From Mesorhizobium sp. M2D.F.Ca.ET.226.01.1.1 (GTDB taxonomy: Bacteria > Pseudomonadota > Alphaproteobacteria > Rhizobiales > Rhizobiaceae): a stretch of 64,000 nt of DNA. The stretch is from assembly GCF_004022705.2 (NCBI RefSeq), contig NZ_RZOY02000002.1:84660-148659 (forward strand). Reading direction: 5' to 3'. Positions 1 to 7,798 of the stretch are shown piece after piece. The notes under the pieces were generated by a model that saw nothing but the letters and a program-made list of their open reading frames with translations, did not search any database and was not told the origin of the DNA. Position numbers and translations under genes: made by a program. Each line of letters begins with the position of its first letter. Position 1 is the stretch's first letter.

Positions 1-378
1 CCGCTGGGCTCGATCCGCGTCACCGAATGCCAGATGGTCAACCAGTTCAAGGGCTCGGCCAAGGCGCCGCCGCAGTTCACGCGCGGCTACGGCCTGGTCT
101 TCGGCCAGAGCGAGCGCAAGGCGATGGCCATGGCGCTCTGCGACAGGGCGCTGCGCGCCACCGAGCTCGGCGAGGATGTTGTCGCCGCGGCGCAGGACCA
201 GGAATTCGTTATCTCCCATTCCGACAATGTGCAGGCGACCGGCTTCGTCGAGCATTTGAAGCTGCCGCACTATGTCGACTTCCAGGCCGAGCTCGGCTTG
301 GTCCGCCGCATGCGCGCCGAATACGAGGCGAGGGAAAATGAAGACAAGGCCGAGGAGAAGAGGGAGGCCGCGGAATGA
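1..378 (+). CDS. phnI: PhnI, C-P lyase subunit (3' end only)
   Basis: This is the last ~125 codons of PhnI; the 5' part lies outside the window. PhnI is the subunit that, with PhnG, PhnH and PhnL, transfers methylphosphonate onto C1' of ATP in the carbon-phosphorus lyase pathway. The visible segment reads VTECQMVNQFKG, then HSDNVQATGF and LPHYVDFQAELGLVR, which are typical of the PhnI C-terminus, and ends in a charged tail (ARENEDKAEEKRE). Its stop overlaps the start of the next reading frame (ATGA, 375-378), the translational coupling expected in a phn operon. The neighbouring phnJ, phnK and phnL support the call. Confidence 0.93.
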   Translation, partial: PLGSIRVTECQMVNQFKGSAKAPPQFTRGYGLVFGQSERKAMAMALCDRALRATELGEDVVAAAQDQEFVISHSDNVQATGFVEHLKLPHYVDFQAELGLVRRMRAEYEARENEDKAEEKREAAE

Positions 379-509
379 TCCAGGGCCTCTCCCACATGAC
401 CTTCGTCGTGCGCGACCTCGACCGCATGAGCGACATCTTGACCGGCGTCTTCGATGCGCGTGAGGTCGACAGCGGCGCTCGGCAATTCTCACTGGAGGTC
501 GGGCAATGA
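375..509 (+). pseudogene. Truncated FosX-like fosfomycin-resistance / glyoxalase-fold gene
   Basis: A 44-residue reading frame starts with MIQGLSHMTFVVRDLDRM and continues LTGVFDAREV, ending at QFSLEVGQ. This matches my memory of the N-terminus of FosX, the Mn-dependent fosfomycin epoxide hydrolase of the vicinal-oxygen-chelate superfamily, which is about 135 residues long and is encoded among phn genes in Mesorhizobium loti. Only the first beta-alpha unit, including the first metal-binding His (LSHMTF), remains; the remaining ~90 residues, with the other metal ligands, are absent before phnJ. The ATGA overlap with phnI is retained, so the remnant is probably still translated. A functional enzyme is not plausible. 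Confidence 0.75.
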
Positions 510-511
510 GC

Positions 512-718
512 TTAGCTGTCTCCGCCACCGTGACCGGCGTGCCCACCGCCATCGTGTCCACTGTGGCCCTCGTAGCCACCACCGCCGCCGTACCAACTTT
601 CGGAATTGTGGGTACCTTGCCTTGGCGTCGGAAAAATCGTGCGCCGAAGAAAAATGACGACCGCGCCGACGAAAGCCAGCAACACGATCCCGAGGTGCAT
701 CCATCCGGCAGAATTCAT
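512..718 (-). CDS. Small membrane protein with Gly/His-rich tail, antisense within the phn operon
   Basis: A 68-residue frame on the minus strand, opposite the phn genes. It begins MNSAGWMHLGIVLLAFVG with one strongly hydrophobic helix (about residues 7-24), followed by basic residues, and ends in a low-complexity tail of GGGGG, GHSGHD, GGGHAGH and GGGDS. Such single-helix proteins with a glycine/histidine tail occur in rhizobia, but I know no function; the His-rich tail could bind metal. It fills the gap where the rest of fosX should be. An ATG 36 bases further upstream (754) is a possible alternative start. The overlapping plus-strand frame at 506-787 is compositionally poor and I treat it as a shadow. 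Confidence 0.5.
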   Translation of the reverse strand: MNSAGWMHLGIVLLAFVGAVVIFLRRTIFPTPRQGTHNSESWYGGGGGYEGHSGHDGGGHAGHGGGDS

Positions 719-783
719 TTCGATCCGGTCCGGTTTCCACGCCTTGCAATTCAATTCGATAGCACGAAGCGGATGGTATCACC

Positions 784-1749
784 ATGACCGACATCGCCAC
801 CTACAACTTCGCCTATCTCGACGAGCAGACCAAGCGGATGATCCGCCGCGCCATCCTGAAGGGCATCGCCATTCCCGGCTACCAGGTGCCGTTCGCCTCG
901 CGCGAGATGCCGATGCCCTATGGCTGGGGCACCGGCGGCGTCCAGGTCACCGCCTCGATCATCGGTCCGGACGACGTGCTGAAAGTCATCGACCAGGGCG
1001 CCGACGACACCACCAACGCCGTCTCGATCCGCGCCTTCTTCAAGAAGGTCGCCAGGGTCGAGGTCACCACCGAGACCGCGAAGGCGACGATCATCCAGAC
1101 CCGCCACCGCATCCCGGAACATCCGCTCAACGCTGGGCAGGTGCTGGTCTTCCAGGTGCCGATCCCCGAACCGCTGCGCTTCCTCGAACCGCGCGAGACC
1201 GAAACGCGCAAGATGCATGCGCTGGAGGAATATGGCCTGATGCATGTGAAGCTCTACGAGGACATCGCAAAGCACGGCCGCATCGCCACCACTTACGCCT
1301 ATCCGGTCAAGGTCGAGGGCCGTTACGTGATGGACCCGTCACCGACGCCGAAATTCGACAATCCGAAGATGCATCGCTCGCCGGCCTTGCAGCTGTTCGG
1401 CGCCGGCCGCGAGAAGCGCATCTACGCGGTGCCGCCTTTCACCGACGTCGTCAGCCTCGACTTCGAGGACCATCCCTTCGAGGTGCAGGCCTTCGACCAG
1501 CCCTGCGCGCTCTGCGGCGCCGAAAACGTCTATCTCGACGAGGTCATCCTCGACGACCGTGGCGGCCACATGTTCGTCTGCTCCGACACCGACCATTGCG
1601 AAAAGCGGCGCGCCGATTCTACCTCCCCCTCGTGGGGAGGTCGGGCCGAAGGCGCGGGTGGGGGGATCGGCCAATCTTCTCTTTCAACCCCCACCCCGGC
1701 GCTGCGCGCCGACCCTCCCCACAAGGGGGAGGGTAAGGAGGCGAAATGA
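784..1749 (+). CDS. phnJ: PhnJ, radical-SAM carbon-phosphorus lyase, with a repeat-derived C-terminal tail
   Basis: Catalyses the C-P bond cleavage of alpha-D-ribose 1-methylphosphonate 5-triphosphate, giving methane and the 1,2-cyclic phosphate. The Fe-S cysteine set is present as Cys241, Cys244, Cys266 and Cys272 (CALC, then VCSDTDHC), the same numbers as I recall for E. coli PhnJ, so start and register are secure. The protein should end near residue 280, but the frame runs on to 321. The extra ~45 residues (SPSWGGRAEGAGGG, then PTPALRADPPHKGEG) are translated from a dispersed palindromic repeat. The stop overlaps the phnK start (ATGA), and the phnK ribosome-binding site lies inside this tail. 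Confidence 0.95.
   Translation: MTDIATYNFAYLDEQTKRMIRRAILKGIAIPGYQVPFASREMPMPYGWGTGGVQVTASIIGPDDVLKVIDQGADDTTNAVSIRAFFKKVARVEVTTETAKATIIQTRHRIPEHPLNAGQVLVFQVPIPEPLRFLEPRETETRKMHALEEYGLMHVKLYEDIAKHGRIATTYAYPVKVEGRYVMDPSPTPKFDNPKMHRSPALQLFGAGREKRIYAVPPFTDVVSLDFEDHPFEVQAFDQPCALCGAENVYLDEVILDDRGGHMFVCSDTDHCEKRRADSTSPSWGGRAEGAGGGIGQSSLSTPTPALRADPPHKGEGKEAK
1619..1740. repeat. Dispersed palindromic repeat inside the phnJ 3' end
   Basis: Two hairpin-forming arms, CCTCCCCCTCGTGGGGAGG and CCCTCCCCACAAGGGGGAGG, flank an inner GGTGGGGG/CCCCCACC pair. The same architecture occurs at 11684-11796. It is in frame with phnJ and free of stops over its whole length, so it is translated. Its 3' edge provides the AAGGAGG Shine-Dalgarno for phnK (1735-1741). 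Confidence 0.8.
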
Positions 1750-2522
1750 CCGACGAACCGCTGCTGCGCGTTTCAGCGCTGTCCAAATTCTACGGCTCGC
1801 GCGTCGGCTGCGAGAACGTCACCTTCGATCTCTGGCCGGGCGAGGTGTTGGCGGTCGTCGGCGAGTCCGGTTCCGGTAAGACGACGCTGCTCAACTGCCT
1901 GTCGACCCGCCTGCTGCCCTCCTCCGGCACTGCCAGCTACCGTATGCGCGATGGCCAGTGGCGCGAGCTCTACCGCATGAGCGAGGCCGAGCGCCGCTTC
2001 CTGATGCGCACCGACTGGGGGTTCGTCCACCAGAACCCGGCGGACGGGCTGCGTATGACGGTGTCGGCCGGAGCCAATGTCGGCGAGCGGCTGATGGCTG
2101 TCGGCGACCGCCACTACGGCAGGATCCGCGCCACGGCCGTCGACTGGCTGTCGCGCGTCGAGATCGACGAGGACCGCATAGACGACGAGCCGCGCGCCTT
2201 CTCCGGCGGCATGCGCCAGCGCCTGCAGATCGCTCGCAACCTGGTGACCGGACCGCGGCTCGTCTTCATGGACGAGCCGACCGGCGGCCTCGACGTCTCC
2301 GTGCAGGCGCGCCTGCTCGACCTGTTGCGCGGACTGGTCACCGATCTCGGACTGGCGGCGATTGTCGTCACCCACGACCTCGCGGTGGCGCGACTTTTGT
2401 CGCAGCGCATGATGGTGATGAAGGATGGCCGCGTCGTCGAAAGCGGCCTCACCGACCGCGTGCTCGACGATCCGCGCGCGCCGTATACGCAGTTGCTCGT
2501 GTCTTCGATTTTGCAGGTCTAG
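1746..2522 (+). CDS. phnK: PhnK, ABC-type ATPase of the C-P lyase complex
   Basis: 258 residues, an ATP-binding-cassette protein that docks on the PhnGHIJ core and is required for phosphonate use in vivo; it is not a transporter subunit. Seen: Walker A GESGSGKTTLLN (~residues 35-46), a dipeptide-ABC-like insertion with Q-loop VHQNPADGLR, signature SGGMRQRLQIARNL, Walker B LVFMDEPTGGLDVS and switch His VVTHDLAVA. The AAGGAGG site four bases before the ATG and the four-base overlap with phnJ fix the start. The gene order phnJ-K-L is canonical. Confidence 0.93.
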   Translation: MTDEPLLRVSALSKFYGSRVGCENVTFDLWPGEVLAVVGESGSGKTTLLNCLSTRLLPSSGTASYRMRDGQWRELYRMSEAERRFLMRTDWGFVHQNPADGLRMTVSAGANVGERLMAVGDRHYGRIRATAVDWLSRVEIDEDRIDDEPRAFSGGMRQRLQIARNLVTGPRLVFMDEPTGGLDVSVQARLLDLLRGLVTDLGLAAIVVTHDLAVARLLSQRMMVMKDGRVVESGLTDRVLDDPRAPYTQLLVSSILQV

Positions 2523-2523
2523 C

Positions 2524-2580
2524 CGCATGATCCTCAAAAGTGGAAGCCGGTTTTCGGACCAGATCATGCGGCAAAACGAA
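2524..2580. repeat. Rhizobial palindromic repeat (type D) between phnK and phnL
   Basis: An imperfect palindrome with outer arms GCATGATC/GATCATGC around AAAGTGGAAGCCGG and TTTTCGGACC. A second copy lies at 35990-36045. The only sizeable gap between phnK and phnL is this element. It could form an mRNA stem-loop, but there is no T-run, so it is not a classical terminator. Confidence 0.7.
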
Positions 2581-2588
2581 GGACTCTG

Positions 2589-3299
2589 ATGATGGCCACT
2601 CCTCTTGTCGTTTCCGATGTCGCCAAAAGCTTCACCATGCATCTGCGCGACGGCGTCAGGCTGCCGGTGGTGGCGGGTGTTTCCTTCGCGATTCGCGCCG
2701 GCGAATGCGCCGTGCTCGGCGGCCCGTCCGGCGCGGGAAAGAGCTCGATCCTGAAGATGCTCTACGGCAACTATGCCGTCGATGAAGGCCAGATCATCGT
2801 CCAGCATGGGGGCGGGTTGATCGACCTCGCCACAGCCAGCCCGCGCACCGTGCTTTCCGTGCGCCGCCACACGATCGGTTATGTCAGCCAATTCCTGCGC
2901 ACCGTGCCGCGCGTCTCGGCGCTCGACGTCGTCGCCGAGCCGCTGGTCGAACGCGGCAAGGACAGGGAGGCGGCACGTAAGAAAGCGCGCGCCTTGCTTG
3001 CGCAGCTCAATCTGCCCGAAAAACTCTGGGCGCTGCCGCCGGCGACCTTCTCCGGCGGCGAGCAGCAGCGCGTCAACATCGCGCGCGGCTTCATCACCGA
3101 GCATCCGATCCTTTTGCTCGACGAGCCGACCGCCTCGCTCGACGCCAGGAACCGCGATGTCGTGGTCGAGCTCATCTCCGCCAAGAAGGCGGCGGGCGTT
3201 GCCTTGCTCGGCATCTTCCATGACCTCGATGTGCGCGATGCGGTCGCCGATCGCGTCATCGACGTCACCGCCTTCGCCGCCGGAAAGATCGCCGCATGA
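2589..3299 (+). CDS. phnL: PhnL, ABC-type ATPase subunit of the C-P lyase system
   Basis: 236 residues, close to the usual PhnL length. Walker A is [14 protein letters not shown] (~residues 44-57), followed by the PhnL-like [22 protein letters not shown], signature [13 protein letters not shown], Walker [13 protein letters not shown] and switch His IFHDLDVR. PhnL acts with PhnG, H and I in forming ribose-1-phosphonate triphosphate. The start could be 2589 or the in-frame ATG three bases later. The 3' end overlaps the next start (ATGA, 3296-3299). Confidence 0.93.
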   Translation: MMATPLVVSDVAKSFTMHLRDGVRLPVVAGVSFAIRAGECAVLGGPSGAGKSSILKMLYGNYAVDEGQIIVQHGGGLIDLATASPRTVLSVRRHTIGYVSQFLRTVPRVSALDVVAEPLVERGKDREAARKKARALLAQLNLPEKLWALPPATFSGGEQQRVNIARGFITEHPILLLDEPTASLDARNRDVVVELISAKKAAGVALLGIFHDLDVRDAVADRVIDVTAFAAGKIAA

Positions 3300-3913
3300 G
3301 CAAGAAACTTTCGGAGACGCCGCTGATCCATCCGACGGCGCAGGTCGAAAACTCGACCCTCGGCCGCTGGACCGAGATCGCCGAGCGCAGCCGTGTCGCC
3401 GAATCCGAGCTCGGCGACTACTCCTACATGATGCAGGACTGCGCCGTCTGGTGCGCGACCATTCGAAAATTCTCCAACATCGCGGCAAGCGTGCGCATCA
3501 ACGCCACCAATCATCCGACCTGGCGGCCGACGCTGCATCACTTCACCTATCGCGCCTCCGACTATTGGGACGATGCCGAGCATGAGAGCGAGTTTTTCGC
3601 CGAGCGCCGCGCCAAGCGCGTCACCATCGGCCATGACACCTGGCTTGGCCATGGCTCGACCATCCTGCCCGGCGTGACCGTCGGGGATGGCGCGGCGGTC
3701 GGCGCAGGCGCGGTTGTGTCGAAGGACGTCGCGCCCTACACCATCGTCGGCGGCGTGCCGGCGAAACCGATCCGCGAGCGCTTCGACCGTCGCACCGCCG
3801 AGCGCTACCAGGCGCTTGCCTGGTGGGATTGGGACCATGCAAGGCTGCGCACCGCGCTCGATGATTTTCGCGAGCTCTCGGCCGAGGCGTTTCTCGAAAA
3901 GCATGGCGGTTGA
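3296..3913 (+). CDS. Phn-operon hexapeptide-repeat acyltransferase-like protein
   Basis: 205 residues with a left-handed beta-helix. Hexapeptide repeats are clear at ~105-160 ([47 protein letters not shown]), the pattern of Cat/Lac-type acetyltransferases, and HP-x-W near residue 80 resembles the active-site region. It belongs to the transferase group known as a regular member of phosphonate operons (TIGR03308, from memory), whose substrate is unproven; aminoalkylphosphonate acetylation, as done by the unrelated PhnO, is one possibility. It is translationally coupled to phnL and ends the first phn transcription unit. Confidence 0.8.
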   Translation: MSKKLSETPLIHPTAQVENSTLGRWTEIAERSRVAESELGDYSYMMQDCAVWCATIRKFSNIAASVRINATNHPTWRPTLHHFTYRASDYWDDAEHESEFFAERRAKRVTIGHDTWLGHGSTILPGVTVGDGAAVGAGAVVSKDVAPYTIVGGVPAKPIRERFDRRTAERYQALAWWDWDHARLRTALDDFRELSAEAFLEKHGG

Positions 3914-3921
3914 GCGGCCTC

Positions 3922-3939
3922 CTTTCATATATCTGACAT
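3922..3939 (+). promoter_or_regulatory. PhoB box candidate upstream of the 2H phosphoesterase
   Basis: CTTTCAT-ATAT-CTGACAT, two heptamers separated by four A/T bases, differs from the remembered consensus CTGTCAT-N4-CTGTCAT at one base in each half. A third, weaker heptamer (CTCGGAC, 3944-3950) follows at the same period. It lies 40 bases before the ATG of the next gene, in a 65-base gap, so that gene probably has its own phosphate-starvation promoter. Confidence 0.6.
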
Positions 3940-3978
3940 AGGACTCGGACAGGAGGCTTTCTTCCCCGGGAGATCGCC

Positions 3979-4689
3979 ATGCTCGACACAATCAGACCCT
4001 CGCTCGCCGGATTCTTCGAGAGCACCAATCCGATGCCGCCCGCCCACCTTGGCACACGTTACGACACGGCCGGCAACTTCCTGCTCGAACCGGGCAACAC
4101 CGTCGTCTGCCATCTGGTCGACGACTCCCCTTCGCAAGCAGCGATCGTCGAGGTGCGTGAGCGCATGCGCGCCATGCCGGATGCGGATCGCCTCGCCTTC
4201 ACGCCGATTTCCAGCCTGCACATGACCCTGTTGCAGGGCATCATCGAATATCGCCGCCGCCTTCCTTACTGGCCTTCGGACGTGCCTCTCGACACCGGCG
4301 TCGACGACATGACCCGCCTCTACCTCGAACGCCTGCAAGGCTTCGAGGGCCACGGTCCCTTCAAGGTCAAGATTGTCGAAGTCGTGCCGACAGGCCTGAC
4401 TGTCGCCGGCGCCGCCGAAGAAGATCGCCAAATCCTGAAAGCCTGGCGCGATGCGCTGTCCGTGCCGTTCGGCTACCGCCATCTGGACCACGATACCTAT
4501 GTGTTCCACATCACTTTCGCCTACCAGATCCGCCGTCTCGCCGACGAACGCGCGGCTGCGTGGCAGGATCTGTTCGACGACTGCCTGTCATTCCTGGAGC
4601 GCGAGGCTCCAGTGATCGAGCTCAGGCCGCCGGCCTTCTGCAGCTTCAAGGATATGAAGCATTTCGAGGAACTGCTCGTCTTAGGATGA
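3979..4689 (+). CDS. DUF1868 2H-phosphoesterase-like protein of the phn locus
   Basis: 236 residues with the two His-x-Thr motifs that define the 2H phosphoesterase superfamily: SLHMTLLQG (H81, T83) and VFHITFAY (H177, T179). These enzymes act on cyclic nucleotide or cyclic ribose phosphates. In C-P lyase pathways the product is ribose 1,2-cyclic phosphate 5-phosphate, normally opened by the unrelated metallo-hydrolase PhnP; no PhnP is visible in this window, so a PhnP-like role is a reasonable inference. Start: GGGAG upstream of the ATG. The candidate PhoB box at 3922 precedes it. An alternative is another phosphodiester or RNA-end substrate. Confidence 0.75.
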   Translation: MLDTIRPSLAGFFESTNPMPPAHLGTRYDTAGNFLLEPGNTVVCHLVDDSPSQAAIVEVRERMRAMPDADRLAFTPISSLHMTLLQGIIEYRRRLPYWPSDVPLDTGVDDMTRLYLERLQGFEGHGPFKVKIVEVVPTGLTVAGAAEEDRQILKAWRDALSVPFGYRHLDHDTYVFHITFAYQIRRLADERAAAWQDLFDDCLSFLEREAPVIELRPPAFCSFKDMKHFEELLVLG

Positions 4690-4793
4690 CTGCGGCCTGC
4701 CGCCAAAGCCTGGCCTCCGACCTGACCCCGCAGCTCGCAGCGATTTTGGACGGCTGGCATAATCGGGTATTGCGCCTGTGGGCGGTAACAAAA

Positions 4794-4811
4794 CTGACAT
4801 CAATCCGACAC
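4794..4811 (+). promoter_or_regulatory. PhoB box candidate upstream of phnC
   Basis: CTGACAT-CAAT-CCGACAC, two heptamers with a four-base spacer, in the 192-base gap between the 2H phosphoesterase gene and phnC. It is weaker than the 3922 site (three mismatches to a remembered CTGTCAT/CTGTCAC consensus), but it sits where Pi-regulated phoCDET promoters are expected in rhizobia. Confidence 0.45.
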
Positions 4812-4881
4812 CTCAGCTTCATGCGCCTGCGCTAGCCAAGGTTAACAGACCTTCAAACGGCGACGGACTGGAGTATTTGGT

Positions 4882-5739
4882 ATGTCAGGATCATCGGCCA
4901 CGCTCGAAATCCGCGGCGTAACCCGACGATTTGGCAAGAACACCGCCGTCAGCGACATCAACGTCTCGATCCCGCGCGGTCAGATGGTCGGCATCATCGG
5001 CCGTTCCGGCGCCGGCAAGTCGACGCTGCTGCGCATGATCAATCGTCTCATCGATCCCAGCCAGGGGTCGATTTTCTTTGACGGCGCCGAGGTCTCCAGC
5101 CTGCAGGGTTCGCCGCTGCGCCGCTGGCAGCGCGATTGCGCCATGATCTTCCAGCAGTTCAACCTCGTGCCGCGCCTCGACGTTTTGACCAATGTCCTGC
5201 TCGGCCGCCTCAACCATCGCTCTACGCTTTCCAATCTGCTCGGCATGTTCACGCGCACCGAATGCGCCGAGGCGGTGGCCGCGCTCGAGCGCCTCGACAT
5301 CGCCCGCACCGCGCTGCAGCCGGCCGGCACGCTGTCCGGCGGCCAGCAGCAGCGTGTCGCGATCGCCCGCGCCATGATGCAGCAGCCGAAGGTGCTTCTG
5401 GCCGACGAGCCGATCGCCTCGCTCGATCCGCTCAACGCCAAGGTCGTGATGGACTCGCTGCGCGACATCAATTTGCGCGAAGGCATCACCGTCGTCACCA
5501 ATCTGCACACGCTGGATACCGCCCGCGCCTACTGCACCCGCATCATCGGCATGGCCGCCGGCAAGGTCGTCTTCGACGGTGGACCGGAAGATCTCGACCG
5601 CGACGCCGTGCGCACCGTCTATGGCGCCGACGCCAGCGGCGCAGAAATCTCCGAGGCCATCACGTCGACCAGCGTGACCATCAAGCCGAAGATCACCGCA
5701 TCCGCCGGACCGCTCGAACCAGCCTTTCCTGGCTACTGA
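4882..5739 (+). CDS. phnC: PhnC, phosphonate ABC importer ATPase
   Basis: 285 residues. Walker [14 protein letters not shown] (~residues 40-52), Q-loop [12 protein letters not shown], signature [16 protein letters not shown], Walker [14 protein letters not shown] and the PhnC-type switch [11 protein letters not shown] (asparagine-leucine before the His, as in phosphonate importers). It energises uptake of phosphonates, and in rhizobia of phosphate as well (equivalent to PhoC of S. meliloti PhoCDET). First gene of the phnC-D-E1-E2 unit. The C-terminal extension (~residues 245-285) is low-complexity Ser/Thr-rich and probably dispensable. Confidence 0.93.
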   Translation: MSGSSATLEIRGVTRRFGKNTAVSDINVSIPRGQMVGIIGRSGAGKSTLLRMINRLIDPSQGSIFFDGAEVSSLQGSPLRRWQRDCAMIFQQFNLVPRLDVLTNVLLGRLNHRSTLSNLLGMFTRTECAEAVAALERLDIARTALQPAGTLSGGQQQRVAIARAMMQQPKVLLADEPIASLDPLNAKVVMDSLRDINLREGITVVTNLHTLDTARAYCTRIIGMAAGKVVFDGGPEDLDRDAVRTVYGADASGAEISEAITSTSVTIKPKITASAGPLEPAFPGY

Positions 5740-5876
5740 ATCCGCCACCCGGCTCCAGGCGGCCGGGCAATCGTGGATATCGAGAGCAACCCGGATCGCC
5801 CGCCAGCGTCAAAGGCAAGACTTGAAAAATCAGAACGCCACCGGCGCGCAGCCGGAACAACAGGAGAGAGATCAAA

Positions 5877-6785
5877 ATGTTCAGGAAGATGGTTTTTGGG
5901 GCGGTTTCGCTGCTCGCCATGGCCGCAAGCGCCGCGCACGCCGCTGATATCAAGGAATTCCGCGTCGGCATCCTTGGCGGTGAGAACGAGACCGACCGTC
6001 TGCGCAACTACCAGTGCCTCGCCGACCATCTGAAGGCCGAATTCGGCTTCGACAAGGTGTCGCTGTTCCCGGCCGCCGACTATGACGGCGTGATCCAGGG
6101 CCTGCTCGGCGGCACGCTCGACTTCGCCGAGCTCGGCGCGTCCGGCTACGCCAGCGTCTATCTGAAGGACCCGAAGGCCGTCACTCCGATCCTGACCACC
6201 CAGCAAACCGACGGCTCGACGGGCTATTATTCGGTTGGCCTGGCGCTGAAGACCTCCGGCATCACCGACATCAAGTCGGCCAAGGGCAAGAAGCTCGGCT
6301 ATGCCGATCCGGACTCGACCTCAGGCTATCTGATCCCGCTGACCCAGATTCCGAAGGACACCGGCGCTTCCAACGAGACTTATTTCGCCTCGACCCAGTT
6401 CAATGGCGGCCATGAGAACAACGTGCTGGCCGTGCGCGACGGCAAGGTCGACGTTGCCGTGGACGATTCCTCGGGCATCGGCGACTTCAAGAACGGCTAC
6501 ACCTCCGGCACCTTCCACAAGGAAGTCGCCAAGGGCGCCGTCGATCCGAACGATTTCGTCGAGGTCTGGCGCTCGGGCCTGATCCCGAACGGCCCGCTGG
6601 TCGTGCGCACCGCGATCGGCCCCGACATGACCGCCAAGCTGGCCGCTTTCTTCACCGAGCTGCCGAAGAAGGACAAGGCCTGCTTCGAAGGCGTCGAGGG
6701 CGGTGATTTCACCGGCTACGTCCCGGTGAAGCCGGACTTCTACAGCGTCATCGTCGAAGCCCGCAAAGCTGCCATCGGCGGCTAA
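5877..6785 (+). CDS. phnD: PhnD, periplasmic phosphonate-binding protein
   Basis: 302 residues with a cleavable signal peptide (MFRKMVFGAVSLLAMAASA, cut near AHA-AD, residue 22). The mature part shows the phosphonate/phosphite/phosphate-binding PBP family signature: FRVGILGGENETDRL, LFPAADYDGVIQGLLGGTLDF, GSTGYYS and DPDSTSGYLIP; the Ser/Thr of the last motif normally hydrogen-bonds the phosphonate oxygens. ACAGGAGAGAG precedes the start. It is separated from phnC by 137 bases and from phnE1 by an intrinsic-terminator-like hairpin, suggesting that it is made in excess over the permeases. Confidence 0.93.
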   Translation: MFRKMVFGAVSLLAMAASAAHAADIKEFRVGILGGENETDRLRNYQCLADHLKAEFGFDKVSLFPAADYDGVIQGLLGGTLDFAELGASGYASVYLKDPKAVTPILTTQQTDGSTGYYSVGLALKTSGITDIKSAKGKKLGYADPDSTSGYLIPLTQIPKDTGASNETYFASTQFNGGHENNVLAVRDGKVDVAVDDSSGIGDFKNGYTSGTFHKEVAKGAVDPNDFVEVWRSGLIPNGPLVVRTAIGPDMTAKLAAFFTELPKKDKACFEGVEGGDFTGYVPVKPDFYSVIVEARKAAIGG

Positions 6786-6797
6786 AGGCAAGATCAG

Positions 6798-6830
6798 AAA
6801 GGGCGGTGTACCTCCAGCACCGCCCTTTTT
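6798..6830 (+). terminator. Intrinsic terminator-like hairpin between phnD and phnE1
   Basis: AAAGGGCGGTG, a nine-base loop, CACCGCCC, then five T. The eight-base-pair GC stem followed immediately by T5 is a textbook intrinsic terminator in shape, but the operon continues. It probably acts as an attenuator or 3'-end stabiliser that lowers permease expression relative to the binding protein. Confidence 0.7.
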
Positions 6831-6843
6831 GCATGCTCCGATC

Positions 6844-7797
6844 ATGACATCAGCGACACTTCATTCCGACGCCACCCGCCAGCAGGCCGATGCCTGGCGG
6901 CGCCAAACATCGGTTCGCCGCTTCTACACCGCGCTTGGCGTCGGCCTGCTGCTTGTCGCCATGTGCGCCACCATGTGGTTCGCCGACGAGGCCAATGCCG
7001 GCCATTTCTTCGACCGGCTGCCGCATATCCTCGATTTCCTGAGTTGGCTGATCCCGAAGGACTGGAACGACGTCTGGCGCGCGCTGTTCGACATCGCGTC
7101 GCCCAGCGACAAGGGCACGCAGGAATTCAACTTCCCGCTCGGCCGCGTCTATGTCTGGGGCGGCTTCTACATCCCCGAATATTTCGAGCTGATGCTGACC
7201 ACGGTGAACGTGGCGCTGGTCTCGACCTTCATCGGCTTCGTCTTCGCCGTTCCGTTCTCCTTTATCGCCGCGCGCAACCTGACGCCAAGCCCGATCCTGC
7301 GGCTCATCGTCAAGCGCTTCATGGAACTGCTGCGCGCCTTCCCGGAGATCGTCATTGCCGGCCTGTTCGCGGCCATCGTTTCGATCGGCCCGGTCGCCGC
7401 CATCATCGCCATCGGCCTGCATTCGATCGGCGCGCTGGGCAAGCTGTTCTACGAGATCAACGAGAACATCGACATGCGGCCGGAGGAGGGCCTGCGCGCG
7501 GTCGGCGCCAATTGGTTCGAGCGCGTGCGCTTCGCCGACCTGCCGCAGGTGCTGCCCAATTTCATGTCCTATACGCTGCTCAGGATCGAGATCAACGTGC
7601 GCATCTCGACCATCATGGGCGCAGTCGGCGGCGGCGGCATCGGCGAGGAGCTGAAGCTCGCCATCTCGCGCGGCTTCGGCGCCAAGACCCTGGCGCTGGT
7701 GCTCCTGCTCTTCATCACCATCTTCCTCGTCGACCAGTTCTCCGCCTGGCTGCGCCGCAAGCTCGTCGGCGAGCAGGCTTTCCTGATGAGCGCTTGA
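6844..7797 (+). CDS. phnE: PhnE1, phosphonate ABC importer permease
   Basis: 317 residues from the ATG at 6844; an upstream in-frame TTG at 6829 overlaps the terminator T-run and is less likely. One helix near residues 28-47, a periplasmic stretch, then the six-helix MetI-type core with the permease cytoplasmic-loop motif NIDMRPEEGLRAVGANWFER. It pairs with the second permease 3' of it (PhoE/PhoT in S. meliloti terms). One base separates its stop from the next ATG (TGATATG), so the two are co-translated. Confidence 0.9.
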   Translation: MTSATLHSDATRQQADAWRRQTSVRRFYTALGVGLLLVAMCATMWFADEANAGHFFDRLPHILDFLSWLIPKDWNDVWRALFDIASPSDKGTQEFNFPLGRVYVWGGFYIPEYFELMLTTVNVALVSTFIGFVFAVPFSFIAARNLTPSPILRLIVKRFMELLRAFPEIVIAGLFAAIVSIGPVAAIIAIGLHSIGALGKLFYEINENIDMRPEEGLRAVGANWFERVRFADLPQVLPNFMSYTLLRIEINVRISTIMGAVGGGGIGEELKLAISRGFGAKTLALVLLLFITIFLVDQFSAWLRRKLVGEQAFLMSA

Positions 7798-7798
7798 T

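Noticed and set aside
506..787. Plus-strand 93-residue frame between the fosX remnant and phnJ
   Set aside because: Val/Ala/Thr-rich start and charged tail without family resemblance; the opposite strand has a more plausible helix plus Gly/His protein.
1773..3488. 571-residue open frame on the minus strand opposite phnK and phnL
   Set aside because: It is a shadow of high-GC codons in two real genes; its sequence is Arg/Asp/His-rich low complexity and spans the phnK-phnL gap and repeat without any recognisable motif.
6829..6843. Upstream TTG start for phnE1
   Set aside because: It would begin inside the terminator T-run; the ATG at 6844 is simpler.
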